A stretch of 56,448 bases of DNA from Clostridia bacterium (GTDB taxonomy: Bacteria > Bacillota > Clostridia > Christensenellales > CAG-138): NCBI GenBank assembly GCA_017616435.1, contig JAFZYC010000053.1, forward strand, positions 1 to 56,448. The letters run 5' to 3'. Shown here piece by piece: positions 15,720-23,806 of the stretch (positions are counted from its first letter, which is position 1; each line of letters opens with the position of its first letter). Made by a program: the position numbers and the translations under genes. Under the pieces are notes generated by a model. That model saw only the letters and a list, made by a program, of their open reading frames with translations, had not been told where the DNA came from and made no database searches.

Positions 15720-17258
15720 ATGGAAAGCAAACAGGAAACCTCTACATTGCTTGAAAAACTGGATCTTTACAGCATCATCCGGGATGTTTTAAGGAACCTT
15801 TGGGTGATCGCGCTCGGAGCGATCGCCGTGGGTCTGATCGTCAACATGTCCGTCAGATCGAAGATCCAGAGCACATATTCCACAAAGGCCATGTTCGTCG
15901 TCACTTCAAGGACATCGGGCAATTCCACATACAGCAATCTTTCCGCCGCGTCGACCATGGCGACGAGCTTCTCGAACATTCTGAACAGCAATCTGCTCAA
16001 GAAGAAGGTCTGCAAGGATCTGAACGTTTCGAGCTTTAACGCAACGATGACCGCGAGCGTGATAAGGGACACCAACCTGATGACGCTCAGGGTCACATCC
16101 GATACCCCGAAAAACACATATTATATCATTCGCTCGGTCATGAAGAACGTCGCGGAGCTCGCGGGCTACGTTTCGGGAGATATGGTAATGGAGGTTTTGC
16201 AGGACCCAACGGTCCCGACAAGATCCGATATCGCGGTATCCTCCCGCAAACAGACGATCAAGGCCGCGGTCATAGCCGGGCTTGCTTTCACGCTGCTGTT
16301 CATGTTCCTCTCGTACAAGAAGGACACGATAAAGAGCGAGAAGGATCTTGAAGAAAAGCTCGACGCGCGCGCCCTCGGCATGTTCTATCATAACGGGAGC
16401 AAATCGTTCAAATCTCTCTTCAGCAAGAAAAAGAAAAAGCTGCTCGTAACGGAGCTTTCGGCGAAGTTCGAGTTCGTCGAAAGGAACAAGAAGGTGGCCG
16501 CGCTCGTGTCCGCGCAGGCGAAGCGCCGCGGAGCCAAGGTGATACTTGTCACCAGCGTGCAGGAGCACGAGGGCAAATCGACGGTATCGGCCAACCTCGC
16601 GCTGTCGCTGGCGCAGCAGACGCACAGGGTGCTGCTCATCGACGGCGACCTTCGCCGTCCCACGCTCAACAGCCTCTTCCTCGAAGAGGGGGAGGAGGAG
16701 AACGCGAAGCTCCCCGAATACATCAACGGCAGCATCAGCTTCGACGAAGCGATCTATTATGACGAGAAGCGCGATCTGCATCTGCTCCTGAACGACAGGA
16801 ACTATTCGAACTCCACGGATATCGTCTCCTCCGCCGCTATGAGCAGGCTCATCGACGAGGCAAGGGAGAAATTCGGCTACATCATCATAGACACTCCGCC
16901 CATGTCTCTCATGGCGGACGCAGAGGTCATGGCGGATATGTCGGACCTGAGCATACTGGTCGTGAAATACGATACGATACTCGCTCCCGATATCAACGAC
17001 GCCATAGACTCGCTCCACGGCTGCCGCGCTGAGTTCGAGGGATGCATACTCAACCAGGTGCGCGCCCTTCCCGGCGAGCAGAGGACGGTCGTCGGCTACG
17101 GCGGTTACGGCCGCTATGGCAGGTACGGCAATTACGGCCGCTACGGCAAGTACGGAAAATACGGCAAATACGGACGTTACGGAAGGTACGGCAATTACGG
17201 CAACTACGGCTATTACGGACATTACGGCGAGAAGTCCAAAGAGGACAGCGCCAAGTGA
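15720..17258 (+). CDS. BY-kinase / polysaccharide co-polymerase fusion (first copy)
   Basis: A 512-residue bacterial tyrosine kinase controlling polysaccharide assembly. Domains: a Wzz-type segment with membrane helices at about residues 25-45 and 185-205, then a cytoplasmic kinase with Walker A EHEGKST (about 280), Walker A' VLLIDGDLRRP, Walker B YIIIDTPP, and an extraordinary C-terminal tail of Gly-x-Tyr repeats (about 16 tyrosines). In the family the C-terminal tyrosine cluster is the autophosphorylation site. ATG 15720, with GGAGG seven bases upstream, is preferred to a TTG at 15714. Regulator (Wzz) and kinase parts are fused as in Wzc, whereas Firmicutes often have them split. The second copy follows after 12 bases. 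Confidence 0.92.
   Translation: MESKQETSTLLEKLDLYSIIRDVLRNLWVIALGAIAVGLIVNMSVRSKIQSTYSTKAMFVVTSRTSGNSTYSNLSAASTMATSFSNILNSNLLKKKVCKDLNVSSFNATMTASVIRDTNLMTLRVTSDTPKNTYYIIRSVMKNVAELAGYVSGDMVMEVLQDPTVPTRSDIAVSSRKQTIKAAVIAGLAFTLLFMFLSYKKDTIKSEKDLEEKLDARALGMFYHNGSKSFKSLFSKKKKKLLVTELSAKFEFVERNKKVAALVSAQAKRRGAKVILVTSVQEHEGKSTVSANLALSLAQQTHRVLLIDGDLRRPTLNSLFLEEGEEENAKLPEYINGSISFDEAIYYDEKRDLHLLLNDRNYSNSTDIVSSAAMSRLIDEAREKFGYIIIDTPPMSLMADAEVMADMSDLSILVVKYDTILAPDINDAIDSLHGCRAEFEGCILNQVRALPGEQRTVVGYGGYGRYGRYGNYGRYGKYGKYGKYGRYGRYGNYGNYGYYGHYGEKSKEDSAK
17094..17228 (+). repeat. Imperfect 9-base repeats encoding Gly-x-Tyr
   Basis: About 15 tandem units of the type TAC-GGC-nnn at the 3' end of the first BY-kinase. 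Units differ mainly in the middle codon (Arg, Lys, Asn). Prone to slippage; reading frame is kept throughout. Confidence 0.85.
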
Positions 17259-17270
17259 CGGGGGACGGAT

Positions 17271-18755
17271 ATGAACGAAACTGCATCCAATGAAAATCAG
17301 GAATTCGGGAAGATAGACATCCTCGCGTTCGTTAAGGATTTCCTTCACAGCTTGAAAAGGATGTGGCCGGTAGTCGCCGTGATCACGGCGATCGCGATCG
17401 CGGTCTCCTATTACCGCGTCACGACCACATATACCCCGCGCTATGTCGCGGACGCGACCGTGACCGTTGAGCTCATGAACGGCGGCACCTATGCCAACAG
17501 GAACACCGCGGAGCAGCTTGGCCTCATATTCCCGTACATTCTGACGAGCGGCGCGCTGTCGGACGTCATCGCGTCGGATCTAGGAACGAAGAGCGTTCCC
17601 GGCACGATCTCTGCAAAGAACATCAAGGGCACCAATCTTCTTACGATCAGCGCTTCCGCATCCAAGCCCGAAACGGCATACAACATACTTCAGTCGGTCA
17701 TCAAAAACTATCCCGAGGTTGCGCAGTACGTCGTAGGCCAGGCGGAGCTCACTGTCATCGATGAAAGCGGGCTTCCCAAAGACACGGGCAAGACCTCCGT
17801 AATAAGGGGCTCGGTAAGGAACGCGGCGCTCATAGGCCTTGCAATAGGTCTTGCGATAGTCGTCATAAGGGCCGTCCTTTCAAGGACGGTCAGGAGCGAA
17901 ACCGAACTCCGAGACCTTGTCAACGTTCCCTGCCTCGGCACGCTGCCCGTCTGCAGCAGAAAACGCCGAAGCACAAATACCAGGTCCGAGATCAACATAC
18001 TCACCGATACCGACAAGGGCGATTACGTCGAGTCCATGCGTCTTATAAGGACAAGGCTCGAACGCCGCATGGCGGGAGGCAAGGTGCTCATGGTAACGAG
18101 CTCCGTAGCAGGCGAGGGCAAATCCACCGTCGCTGCGAACCTTGCTATATCCATGGCGCTCAAGGGCAAAAAGGTCATACTCGTCGACTGCGACCTCAGA
18201 AACCCCTCAACAGGCAAGATATTCAGCCTGACCGAAAGCTACCCCGGACTGGTCGCGGTATTGAACGGAGAAGCGACTCTGGACGAAGCGCTCTGCGAAG
18301 TCAAGAAAAACGACGAGCCCACAGGCCTATTCCTGATGCCCGGCGCGGATAAGGAATCCCGTCTGGTCGAGATACTCGGAAGCGAGGAGATGAGCCGCCT
18401 TATTTCGGAGCTCAGAGAGCGCGCCGATTATGTTATACTCGACACTCCTCCCTCCGCCGTGCTCGTCGACGCGATGATACTCGTAAAGCACGTCGACGCG
18501 GTAGCTTATGTCATAATGAGCGACTACGCACGCCGCCGCTATATCTACGACGGCATAGAGGAATTGACCTCCAGCGGCGCGAACGTCGCGGGCTGCATAC
18601 TGAACGGCGGCGCCACGCACTCGGGCAGGTACGGCTATTACGGCAGTTACGGCCGCTACGGTTACAGCCGCTATGGATACAGCCGCTACGGATACAGCCG
18701 CTACGGATACAGCCACTACGGCTACGGCAGCGAGAGCAAGAAGGACAAGAAATAA
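17271..18755 (+). CDS. BY-kinase / polysaccharide co-polymerase fusion (second copy)
   Basis: A 494-residue paralogue of the preceding gene. Wzz-type domain with membrane helices at about residues 32-52 and 183-205, then the kinase: Walker A VAGEGKST (about 282), Walker A' VILVDCDLRNP, Walker B YVILDTPP. The tail is again tyrosine-rich (about 14 Tyr), built of SRYGY units, unlike the Gly-x-Tyr units of the first copy. Two complete Wzc-like kinases in a row are unusual; they may form a mixed ring, or one may serve a different chain. The partner phosphatase is at 14076-14825. AGGACAGC and GGGGGACGG lie upstream, with the start 12 bases after the first copy. Confidence 0.92.
   Translation: MNETASNENQEFGKIDILAFVKDFLHSLKRMWPVVAVITAIAIAVSYYRVTTTYTPRYVADATVTVELMNGGTYANRNTAEQLGLIFPYILTSGALSDVIASDLGTKSVPGTISAKNIKGTNLLTISASASKPETAYNILQSVIKNYPEVAQYVVGQAELTVIDESGLPKDTGKTSVIRGSVRNAALIGLAIGLAIVVIRAVLSRTVRSETELRDLVNVPCLGTLPVCSRKRRSTNTRSEINILTDTDKGDYVESMRLIRTRLERRMAGGKVLMVTSSVAGEGKSTVAANLAISMALKGKKVILVDCDLRNPSTGKIFSLTESYPGLVAVLNGEATLDEALCEVKKNDEPTGLFLMPGADKESRLVEILGSEEMSRLISELRERADYVILDTPPSAVLVDAMILVKHVDAVAYVIMSDYARRRYIYDGIEELTSSGANVAGCILNGGATHSGRYGYYGSYGRYGYSRYGYSRYGYSRYGYSHYGYGSESKKDKK
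18654..18728 (+). repeat. Five 15-base tandem repeats encoding RYGYS
   Basis: CGCTACGGTTACAGC, CGCTATGGATACAGC, two copies of CGCTACGGATACAGC, and a diverged CACTACGGCTACGGC. Two adjacent units are identical, pointing to recent expansion in the second BY-kinase tail. Confidence 0.88.
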
Positions 18756-18803
18756 GCGATCTCGCAGCTGAAAACATGACAGCTGCGCAAAGGAGAAGGA
18801 AGC

Positions 18804-19451
18804 ATGGGTGAGAACCGGAACGAAAAACGGCCCGCGGCACAGGGGTTCTATAACAGGATCGTGAAGAGGACGGTCGACATCGTGCTTTCTGCGACTGGGC
18901 TCATAGTGCTTTCCCCGGTGATTCTCGTTTCAGCCGCGCTCGTAAAGCTTTCTTCCAAAGGCCCTGCGATATTCAAACAGAAGAGGCTCGGGCTCGGGGC
19001 GAAGGAGTTCACGATCTACAAGTTCCGCACGATGCGCGTTAACAGCGAGCATACCGGATCCGGGGTCTACAGCGACGATAAAGACCCGCGCATGACCGCA
19101 GTCGGAAAGATACTGCGCAAGACCTCGATAGACGAACTGCCCCAGCTCATCAACATTCTGAAAGGCGACATGTCCCTCATCGGGCCGCGTCCTCCGCTCA
19201 CATATCATCCGTGGCCGGTCTCGGAGTATACCCCGGAGCAGCTGAGGATGTTCGAGGTCAGGCCCGGCATCACCGGCTGGGCGCAGACACACGGGCGTAA
19301 GGACGTCGAGTGGCATAAGCGCATCGAGCTCAACGTTTGGTATGTGGATCACGTGTCGTTCCCGCTGGATCTGAAGATATTTTTCGTAACGATAGGAAAG
19401 GTTTTCACCGGCGCGGACAACGAGAACAAGGGCGCAACAGTCGCAAAATAA
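18804..19451 (+). CDS. Undecaprenyl-phosphate sugar-1-phosphate transferase (priming enzyme)
   Basis: Starts the repeat unit by moving a sugar-1-phosphate from a nucleotide sugar onto undecaprenyl phosphate at the membrane. The 215-residue product is the short, PglC-like form with one N-terminal membrane hairpin (about residues 26-50). Family motifs: KRTVDIVLSATGL, FKQKRLG, KFRTMR, RKTSIDELPQL, GDMSLIGPRPP and RPGITGWAQ. GGAGAAGGAAGC precedes the start. It follows the kinases by 48 bases and precedes the decoration module. The sugar cannot be deduced from sequence. Confidence 0.95.
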   Translation: MGENRNEKRPAAQGFYNRIVKRTVDIVLSATGLIVLSPVILVSAALVKLSSKGPAIFKQKRLGLGAKEFTIYKFRTMRVNSEHTGSGVYSDDKDPRMTAVGKILRKTSIDELPQLINILKGDMSLIGPRPPLTYHPWPVSEYTPEQLRMFEVRPGITGWAQTHGRKDVEWHKRIELNVWYVDHVSFPLDLKIFFVTIGKVFTGADNENKGATVAK

Positions 19452-19490
19452 AAGGGCGGAGTCAGTTTATGACACGCAGGGGAGGCTGAA

Positions 19491-20324
19491 ATGCTGAAGC
19501 TCATGTACATCACCAACCGGCCTGAGATCGCGCAGATCGCCGAATCCGCGGGCGTTGACCGCATTTTCGTCGACATGGAGTTCATAGGCAAGGACGCAAG
19601 GCAGAACGGCCTCGATACCGTCAAATCCCACCACACAGTACGGGATGTCGCGGTGATAAAGCAAAGCGTCGAAAAGGCGGAAGTGCTTGTAAGGGTGAAC
19701 CCGATACATGACGCGCTCCCCGACTATTTCTCCTCGGAAGAAGAGATAGAAGCGGTCATAGACGCAGGGGCGGATATCATAATGCTGCCATACTTCAAGA
19801 CGGTCGGCGAGGTCCGCAGGTTTCTGGAGACCGTCAACGGCCGCGCGAGGACGATGCTGCTTCTTGAAACGCCGGAGGCGGTGGAGCTTGTCGATGAGAT
19901 ACTGGAGCTCCCCGGCATCGACGAGATACATATCGGTCTCAACGACCTGAGCCTCGGCTACGGACGCAGGTTCATGTTCGAGCTTCTGGCGGACGGGACG
20001 GTCGAAAAGCTCTGCTTCAAGTTCCGCAAGAAGGGGATACCGTTCGGCTTCGGCGGGATAGCGTCCCTCGGCAACGGAGCGCTTCCCTCCGAGTACATAA
20101 TAAAGGAGCATTACAGATTGGGTTCGGGCTGCGTGATACTGTCAAGGAGCTTCTGCGACGTTACGAAGCAGCATCATATCGGCATAATCAACGCCACATT
20201 CATTAAGGGCGTAAGGGAGATACGGGATCTCGAGCGTGAGTGCGAAAAGCACAGCAGCTTCTTCTTCGATAACGAAAAGGAGCTCGTGCACCTCGTCGAC
20301 GCCATAGTAAAAGGAGCGGAATAA
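19491..20324 (+). CDS. HpcH/HpaI-type aldolase or citrate-lyase-like enzyme
   Basis: A 277-residue TIM-barrel enzyme of the HpcH/HpaI aldolase superfamily, which makes or breaks carbon-carbon bonds next to a keto acid with a divalent metal. Recognisable stretches: FVDMEFIGKD (barrel start), VRVNPIHD, AGADIIMLPYFKT (about 88-100), LLLETPEAVELVDEI and IHIGLNDLSLGYG (about 144-156), the last typical of the metal site. GGGAGG lies seven bases upstream. Its stop overlaps the start of the dehydrogenase (TAATG). Placed between the priming transferase and an ATP-grasp gene, it probably makes an acid that decorates the polysaccharide. Confidence 0.82.
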   Translation: MLKLMYITNRPEIAQIAESAGVDRIFVDMEFIGKDARQNGLDTVKSHHTVRDVAVIKQSVEKAEVLVRVNPIHDALPDYFSSEEEIEAVIDAGADIIMLPYFKTVGEVRRFLETVNGRARTMLLLETPEAVELVDEILELPGIDEIHIGLNDLSLGYGRRFMFELLADGTVEKLCFKFRKKGIPFGFGGIASLGNGALPSEYIIKEHYRLGSGCVILSRSFCDVTKQHHIGIINATFIKGVREIRDLERECEKHSSFFFDNEKELVHLVDAIVKGAE

Positions 20325-21250
20325 TGAACCTGCTGATAACCGGAGCATGGGCGGATGCGAAAGCGCATATCGGGGAGCTTGAGGCAATGGGCCACAGCGT
20401 CGTCTTTATGCAGCAGGAAAAGGACGAACTGCCCTGCGATCCGGATCTGGTCCAGGGCGTGATATGCAACGGTCTGTTCCTGTACCACCCTATCTCGGAG
20501 TTTGAAAACCTGCGGTTCATACAGCTCACGAGCGCGGGCTTCGACCGAGTGGATATGGATTATGTCCGCGCACACGGCATTAAGATACACAACGCAAGAG
20601 GCGTTTACAGCATCCCCATGGCGGAGTTTGCCGTATCGGGAGTGCTTCAGCTGTATAAACAGGCGCGTTTTTTCCGTGAGAACCAGAAGGAGCACCGGTG
20701 GGAAAAGCACCGCGGGCTCATGGAGCTTTACGGAAAGAACGTGACCGTAGTCGGCTGCGGAAGCGTCGGAACGGAATGCGCCAAACGCTTTTCCGCCTTC
20801 GGCTGCAGAGTGACCGGCGTCGATATCGCGGTAAGAGAGGACGAGGCTTATGAGGAGATGTTTCCTCTTGAAAAGCTCGACGAGCTCCTGCCGCGGACCG
20901 ACGTGCTGGTTCTGACCGTCCCGCTGACGCCGGAGACGGAGCAGCTTATCGACAGGCGCCGCCTCGGCCTAATGTCCTCCTCCGCCGTGGTCGTCAACAT
21001 CTCACGAGGCAGAGTGCTGGACGAAGCCGCCCTCTGCGAACAGCTGAAGGACGGCCGCCTTGCGGGCGCCGTGCTCGACGTGTTCGCCGAGGAGCCGCTC
21101 CCCGAAACAAGCCCCATCTGGGACTCGCCTAACCTTATCGCCACCCCGCACAACAGCTTTGTGGGCGAAGGGAACGGGGAAAGGTTGGCGGAGCGGATCT
21201 ACAAAGGCATAACGGAATTCATCGGAGAACAACATCATGCAGCTTTCTGA
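20324..21250 (+). CDS. D-isomer-specific 2-hydroxyacid dehydrogenase
   Basis: An NAD(P)-dependent oxidoreductase, 308 residues, interconverting a 2-keto acid and a 2-hydroxy acid. The Rossmann domain shows VVGCGSVGTECAKRF (about 142-156), the hallmark VLTVPLTPETEQLI, NISRGRVLDEAALCE with catalytic Arg, a Glu in EEPLPE, and the catalytic His in TPHNSFVG (about 280). Its ATG overlaps the aldolase stop, and its last codons overlap the ATP-grasp start by 14 bases, so the three are translated together. Likely reduces the aldolase product before attachment; the actual acid is unknown. Confidence 0.9.
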   Translation: MNLLITGAWADAKAHIGELEAMGHSVVFMQQEKDELPCDPDLVQGVICNGLFLYHPISEFENLRFIQLTSAGFDRVDMDYVRAHGIKIHNARGVYSIPMAEFAVSGVLQLYKQARFFRENQKEHRWEKHRGLMELYGKNVTVVGCGSVGTECAKRFSAFGCRVTGVDIAVREDEAYEEMFPLEKLDELLPRTDVLVLTVPLTPETEQLIDRRRLGLMSSSAVVVNISRGRVLDEAALCEQLKDGRLAGAVLDVFAEEPLPETSPIWDSPNLIATPHNSFVGEGNGERLAERIYKGITEFIGEQHHAAF

Positions 21251-22211
21251 TATTAAAAAACTGAAGACATATTATGATGACTTGGTAAGTGTGAATGATC
21301 CGCTGCTGAAAAAGAAACATATCAGCGAGCCCCTTTTTACAATAAAGGGAATGGTCAACTATCTTCTTTACGGGACCAGTTTCTCCGAGTACGCAGGATA
21401 CGGTTTTTACGGTAAAAGCCGTAAAGAGAAAAAAGAATACATGACAAGGCGATACCTGTTCCGCTTTTTTGATCGTTATAATCCGGAGGATTATCGAGAC
21501 AGGATCGGAGACAAATCGCTAGCTGTGAATTACTATTCCGACTTTTTGAACAGAGAACAGATTACAAAGAACGACGGGATCGAAGCATTCAAGCAATTCA
21601 CTGCGAGACACCCCAATGTTTTTATCAAGAAAGCAGTAGGGTGGGGCGGCGAAGGAGCCCGCAAGGAGAGAATAAACAGCGAAGAGGATGCAGAATCCAT
21701 TTGGGATTCGCTTAGCGACGATATGGTCGTAGAGCCTGTGATCGAGAATCACAGACTGATCAAAGAGATTTATCCGAATTCACTGAATACGATAAAAATA
21801 ACGACCCTTCAAACCAAGGCTGGCCCCGAGATTGTTTCGGGAATAATACGCTTTGGTAATAATTCGATCGTTGACAATATTCATTCCGGAGGAATGGCTG
21901 CAGGAATAGATATTGCCACCGGAAGGATCGAGACACTTGCGATCGACAGGCATTTTCAAAGGTATTCTCACCATCCGGAAACAGACAAGCCTATTACGGG
22001 GGTAGTCATTCCCGAATGGGAAAGGATAAAGTCTTTGGCGATCAAGGCATCGCTTGTCACTCCTCAGTTGAGGTATTCCTCCTGGGATATCGCCCTGACG
22101 GATGACGGACCGATCCTTATCGAAGGAAACTGGGATGCGGAGTTTTATATGGGTCAGGTTCTAACCAATAGAGGCAACAGAAAGCGCTTTATCGACATGC
22201 TGGAAAAGTGA
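21237..22211 (+). CDS. Sugar-transfer-associated ATP-grasp protein
   Basis: A 324-residue member of the ATP-grasp family seen in polysaccharide loci (PF14397 type), expected to join a carboxylate to an amine or hydroxyl with ATP. Motifs: VFIKKAVGWGGEGARK (nucleotide-binding lysine, about 128-143), VVEPVIENH, NSLNTIKITTL, DNIHSGGMAAGID, and SSWDIALTDDGPILIEGNWD (about 281-300; metal-binding acidic and Asn residues). It overlaps the dehydrogenase and is followed two bases later by the asparagine-synthase-like gene. Base composition turns AT-richer from here. Three paralogues lie at 42032-45712. Confidence 0.85.
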   Translation: MQLSDIKKLKTYYDDLVSVNDPLLKKKHISEPLFTIKGMVNYLLYGTSFSEYAGYGFYGKSRKEKKEYMTRRYLFRFFDRYNPEDYRDRIGDKSLAVNYYSDFLNREQITKNDGIEAFKQFTARHPNVFIKKAVGWGGEGARKERINSEEDAESIWDSLSDDMVVEPVIENHRLIKEIYPNSLNTIKITTLQTKAGPEIVSGIIRFGNNSIVDNIHSGGMAAGIDIATGRIETLAIDRHFQRYSHHPETDKPITGVVIPEWERIKSLAIKASLVTPQLRYSSWDIALTDDGPILIEGNWDAEFYMGQVLTNRGNRKRFIDMLEK

Positions 22212-22213
22212 TC

Positions 22214-23764
22214 ATGGCAGATTGGAAGAACAGCTTATACACGTACGGATACCTGCTGACAAACGATGGTCAGAAAGCTTTGCAGCGTATTCCGGAGCTC
22301 AGCGGGTGGAAACAGTATCGCACACGCGGCTACCAGCTGTTTGTTTTTCCTGCGCAGAAGGCTTTTATTGTTGAAACCGACGTTCGCTCGTTCTTGCTTG
22401 TCGGGCACGCTTACCAACCGTTTTCAATGACAAGTGATGAGACGAGCATATTGGAGCATCTTGCGTCTTTGGAATTCGGATCGACTGAATACTATGATTA
22501 TTTAGATCGTGTTTCAGGAGTATTCTTTTTCGCCGTCATAGACGATGAAAGCGTTACTGCAACATGCGACTGCGCAGGGATGCTTGGGGCTAATTATGCG
22601 GTTATTGACGGGAAAAAGTGCTTCAGCGCATACAGCCAATTGATCGCGGACATTTACGATCTGAAAGAAGACCCGTATGTTACGAAGCTGAAAAGATCGA
22701 GGCTGTTCCATTGGTACGGATGGTATCTGCCGGGCGACCTTACTCCATATGAAGATGTGAAACGGATCATCCCCAATACAGAGGTCAGGATCGGGAATAC
22801 TGCTGCCATCAAAAGGATCTATCCACGCGAAGAGTATTCGGAGGCCAGAGGCAAAGCATATGAGGAAAGACTCGGCGAGATCTGCTCCGTTATGAACAAC
22901 AGCCTCAAACTGACAGCAGACAAATGGGCTGATCCGGCTATTTCCCTTACAGGAGGAACGGACAGCAAAACGACGCTTGCGTGTGCGAAGGGCTTACAGG
23001 ATCGATTCTCATATTTCAGCTATGTTTCATTGCCGCGCGAGGAGACCGATGCGCTTGCTGCACGCAAGATATGCACCGCGCTTGGCCTAAAACATAAGAT
23101 CTACAATATTGATACCAACCCGGCTGATCATCCGGATTTCAGGGAAGTATCCGCGCTCCTCGAACGGCACTATGCTTTCTTGGGGAAAGCAAATACAAAC
23201 GATATCTGCAAAAGGATCGACCTTAAGAAAGAGTTTGAATATGACGTTGAAGTAAAATCCTGGGTCGCAGAGGTCGCAAGAGCAAGTCGATACAAAAAAT
23301 ATGGGAAGAAATCCTTCCCGAAAAAGATACGCCCGCGGTATCTGACTTCGATGTACAAAATCTTTGCACTGAATCGTGGGGATGCATTAAGGACTGACAA
23401 AAAGTTCAAAGAGTATCTTGAGAAGACCGGATTAAGATCCGCTATCGAAAATACAGGATATCCCTGGACGGAATTCTTTGTATGGGAGATCGTTTTCGGA
23501 GGCTGGGGCGGACTTGCATTGACCGGCGAGCATATGCTTACAAACGAGATCACCGTCCCATACAATAACCGGGCGCTTTTGGATCTGATGCTGCGTACAC
23601 CGTTAGAGAAAAGAATCGACGATCAACTGCAGAAAGATATTATGAATCATATGGATGAACGCATTGAGAAACTCGGCATCCATGTAGTGAACGGGAACGA
23701 GACAAAGCGAAGAGATCTGCTGGAGCGGATCTACTATAATATCAACAATCTGCTTCCTTGGTAA
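22214..23764 (+). CDS. Asparagine-synthase-like amidotransferase/ligase
   Basis: A 516-residue protein with an AsnB-type layout: an N-terminal region resembling the Ntn glutaminase fold (to about residue 190) and a C-terminal AMP-forming synthetase with the PP-loop ISLTGGTDSKTTLA (about 237-250), where AsnB has SGGxDS. The N-terminus lacks the Cys2 nucleophile (MADWKN), so glutamine hydrolysis is unlikely. EHMLTNEITVPYNNRALLDLML (in two pieces: EHMLTNEITVPYNN and RALLDLML) matches the C-terminal substrate region. A carboxylate activated with ATP could be joined to an amine on a sugar or peptide. The ATG at 22214 is preferred to GTG at 22208. It follows the ATP-grasp gene by two bases. Confidence 0.8.
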   Translation: MADWKNSLYTYGYLLTNDGQKALQRIPELSGWKQYRTRGYQLFVFPAQKAFIVETDVRSFLLVGHAYQPFSMTSDETSILEHLASLEFGSTEYYDYLDRVSGVFFFAVIDDESVTATCDCAGMLGANYAVIDGKKCFSAYSQLIADIYDLKEDPYVTKLKRSRLFHWYGWYLPGDLTPYEDVKRIIPNTEVRIGNTAAIKRIYPREEYSEARGKAYEERLGEICSVMNNSLKLTADKWADPAISLTGGTDSKTTLACAKGLQDRFSYFSYVSLPREETDALAARKICTALGLKHKIYNIDTNPADHPDFREVSALLERHYAFLGKANTNDICKRIDLKKEFEYDVEVKSWVAEVARASRYKKYGKKSFPKKIRPRYLTSMYKIFALNRGDALRTDKKFKEYLEKTGLRSAIENTGYPWTEFFVWEIVFGGWGGLALTGEHMLTNEITVPYNNRALLDLMLRTPLEKRIDDQLQKDIMNHMDERIEKLGIHVVNGNETKRRDLLERIYYNINNLLPW

Positions 23765-23806
23765 AGAAACCGCGAATAAAGCTTTCTTAATTTGTGGACG
23801 TGTTTT

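Noticed and set aside
18654..18728. Tandem repeats considered as a CRISPR array
   Set aside because: Units are 15 bases, adjoining, without spacers, and encode the tyrosine-rich kinase tail in frame.
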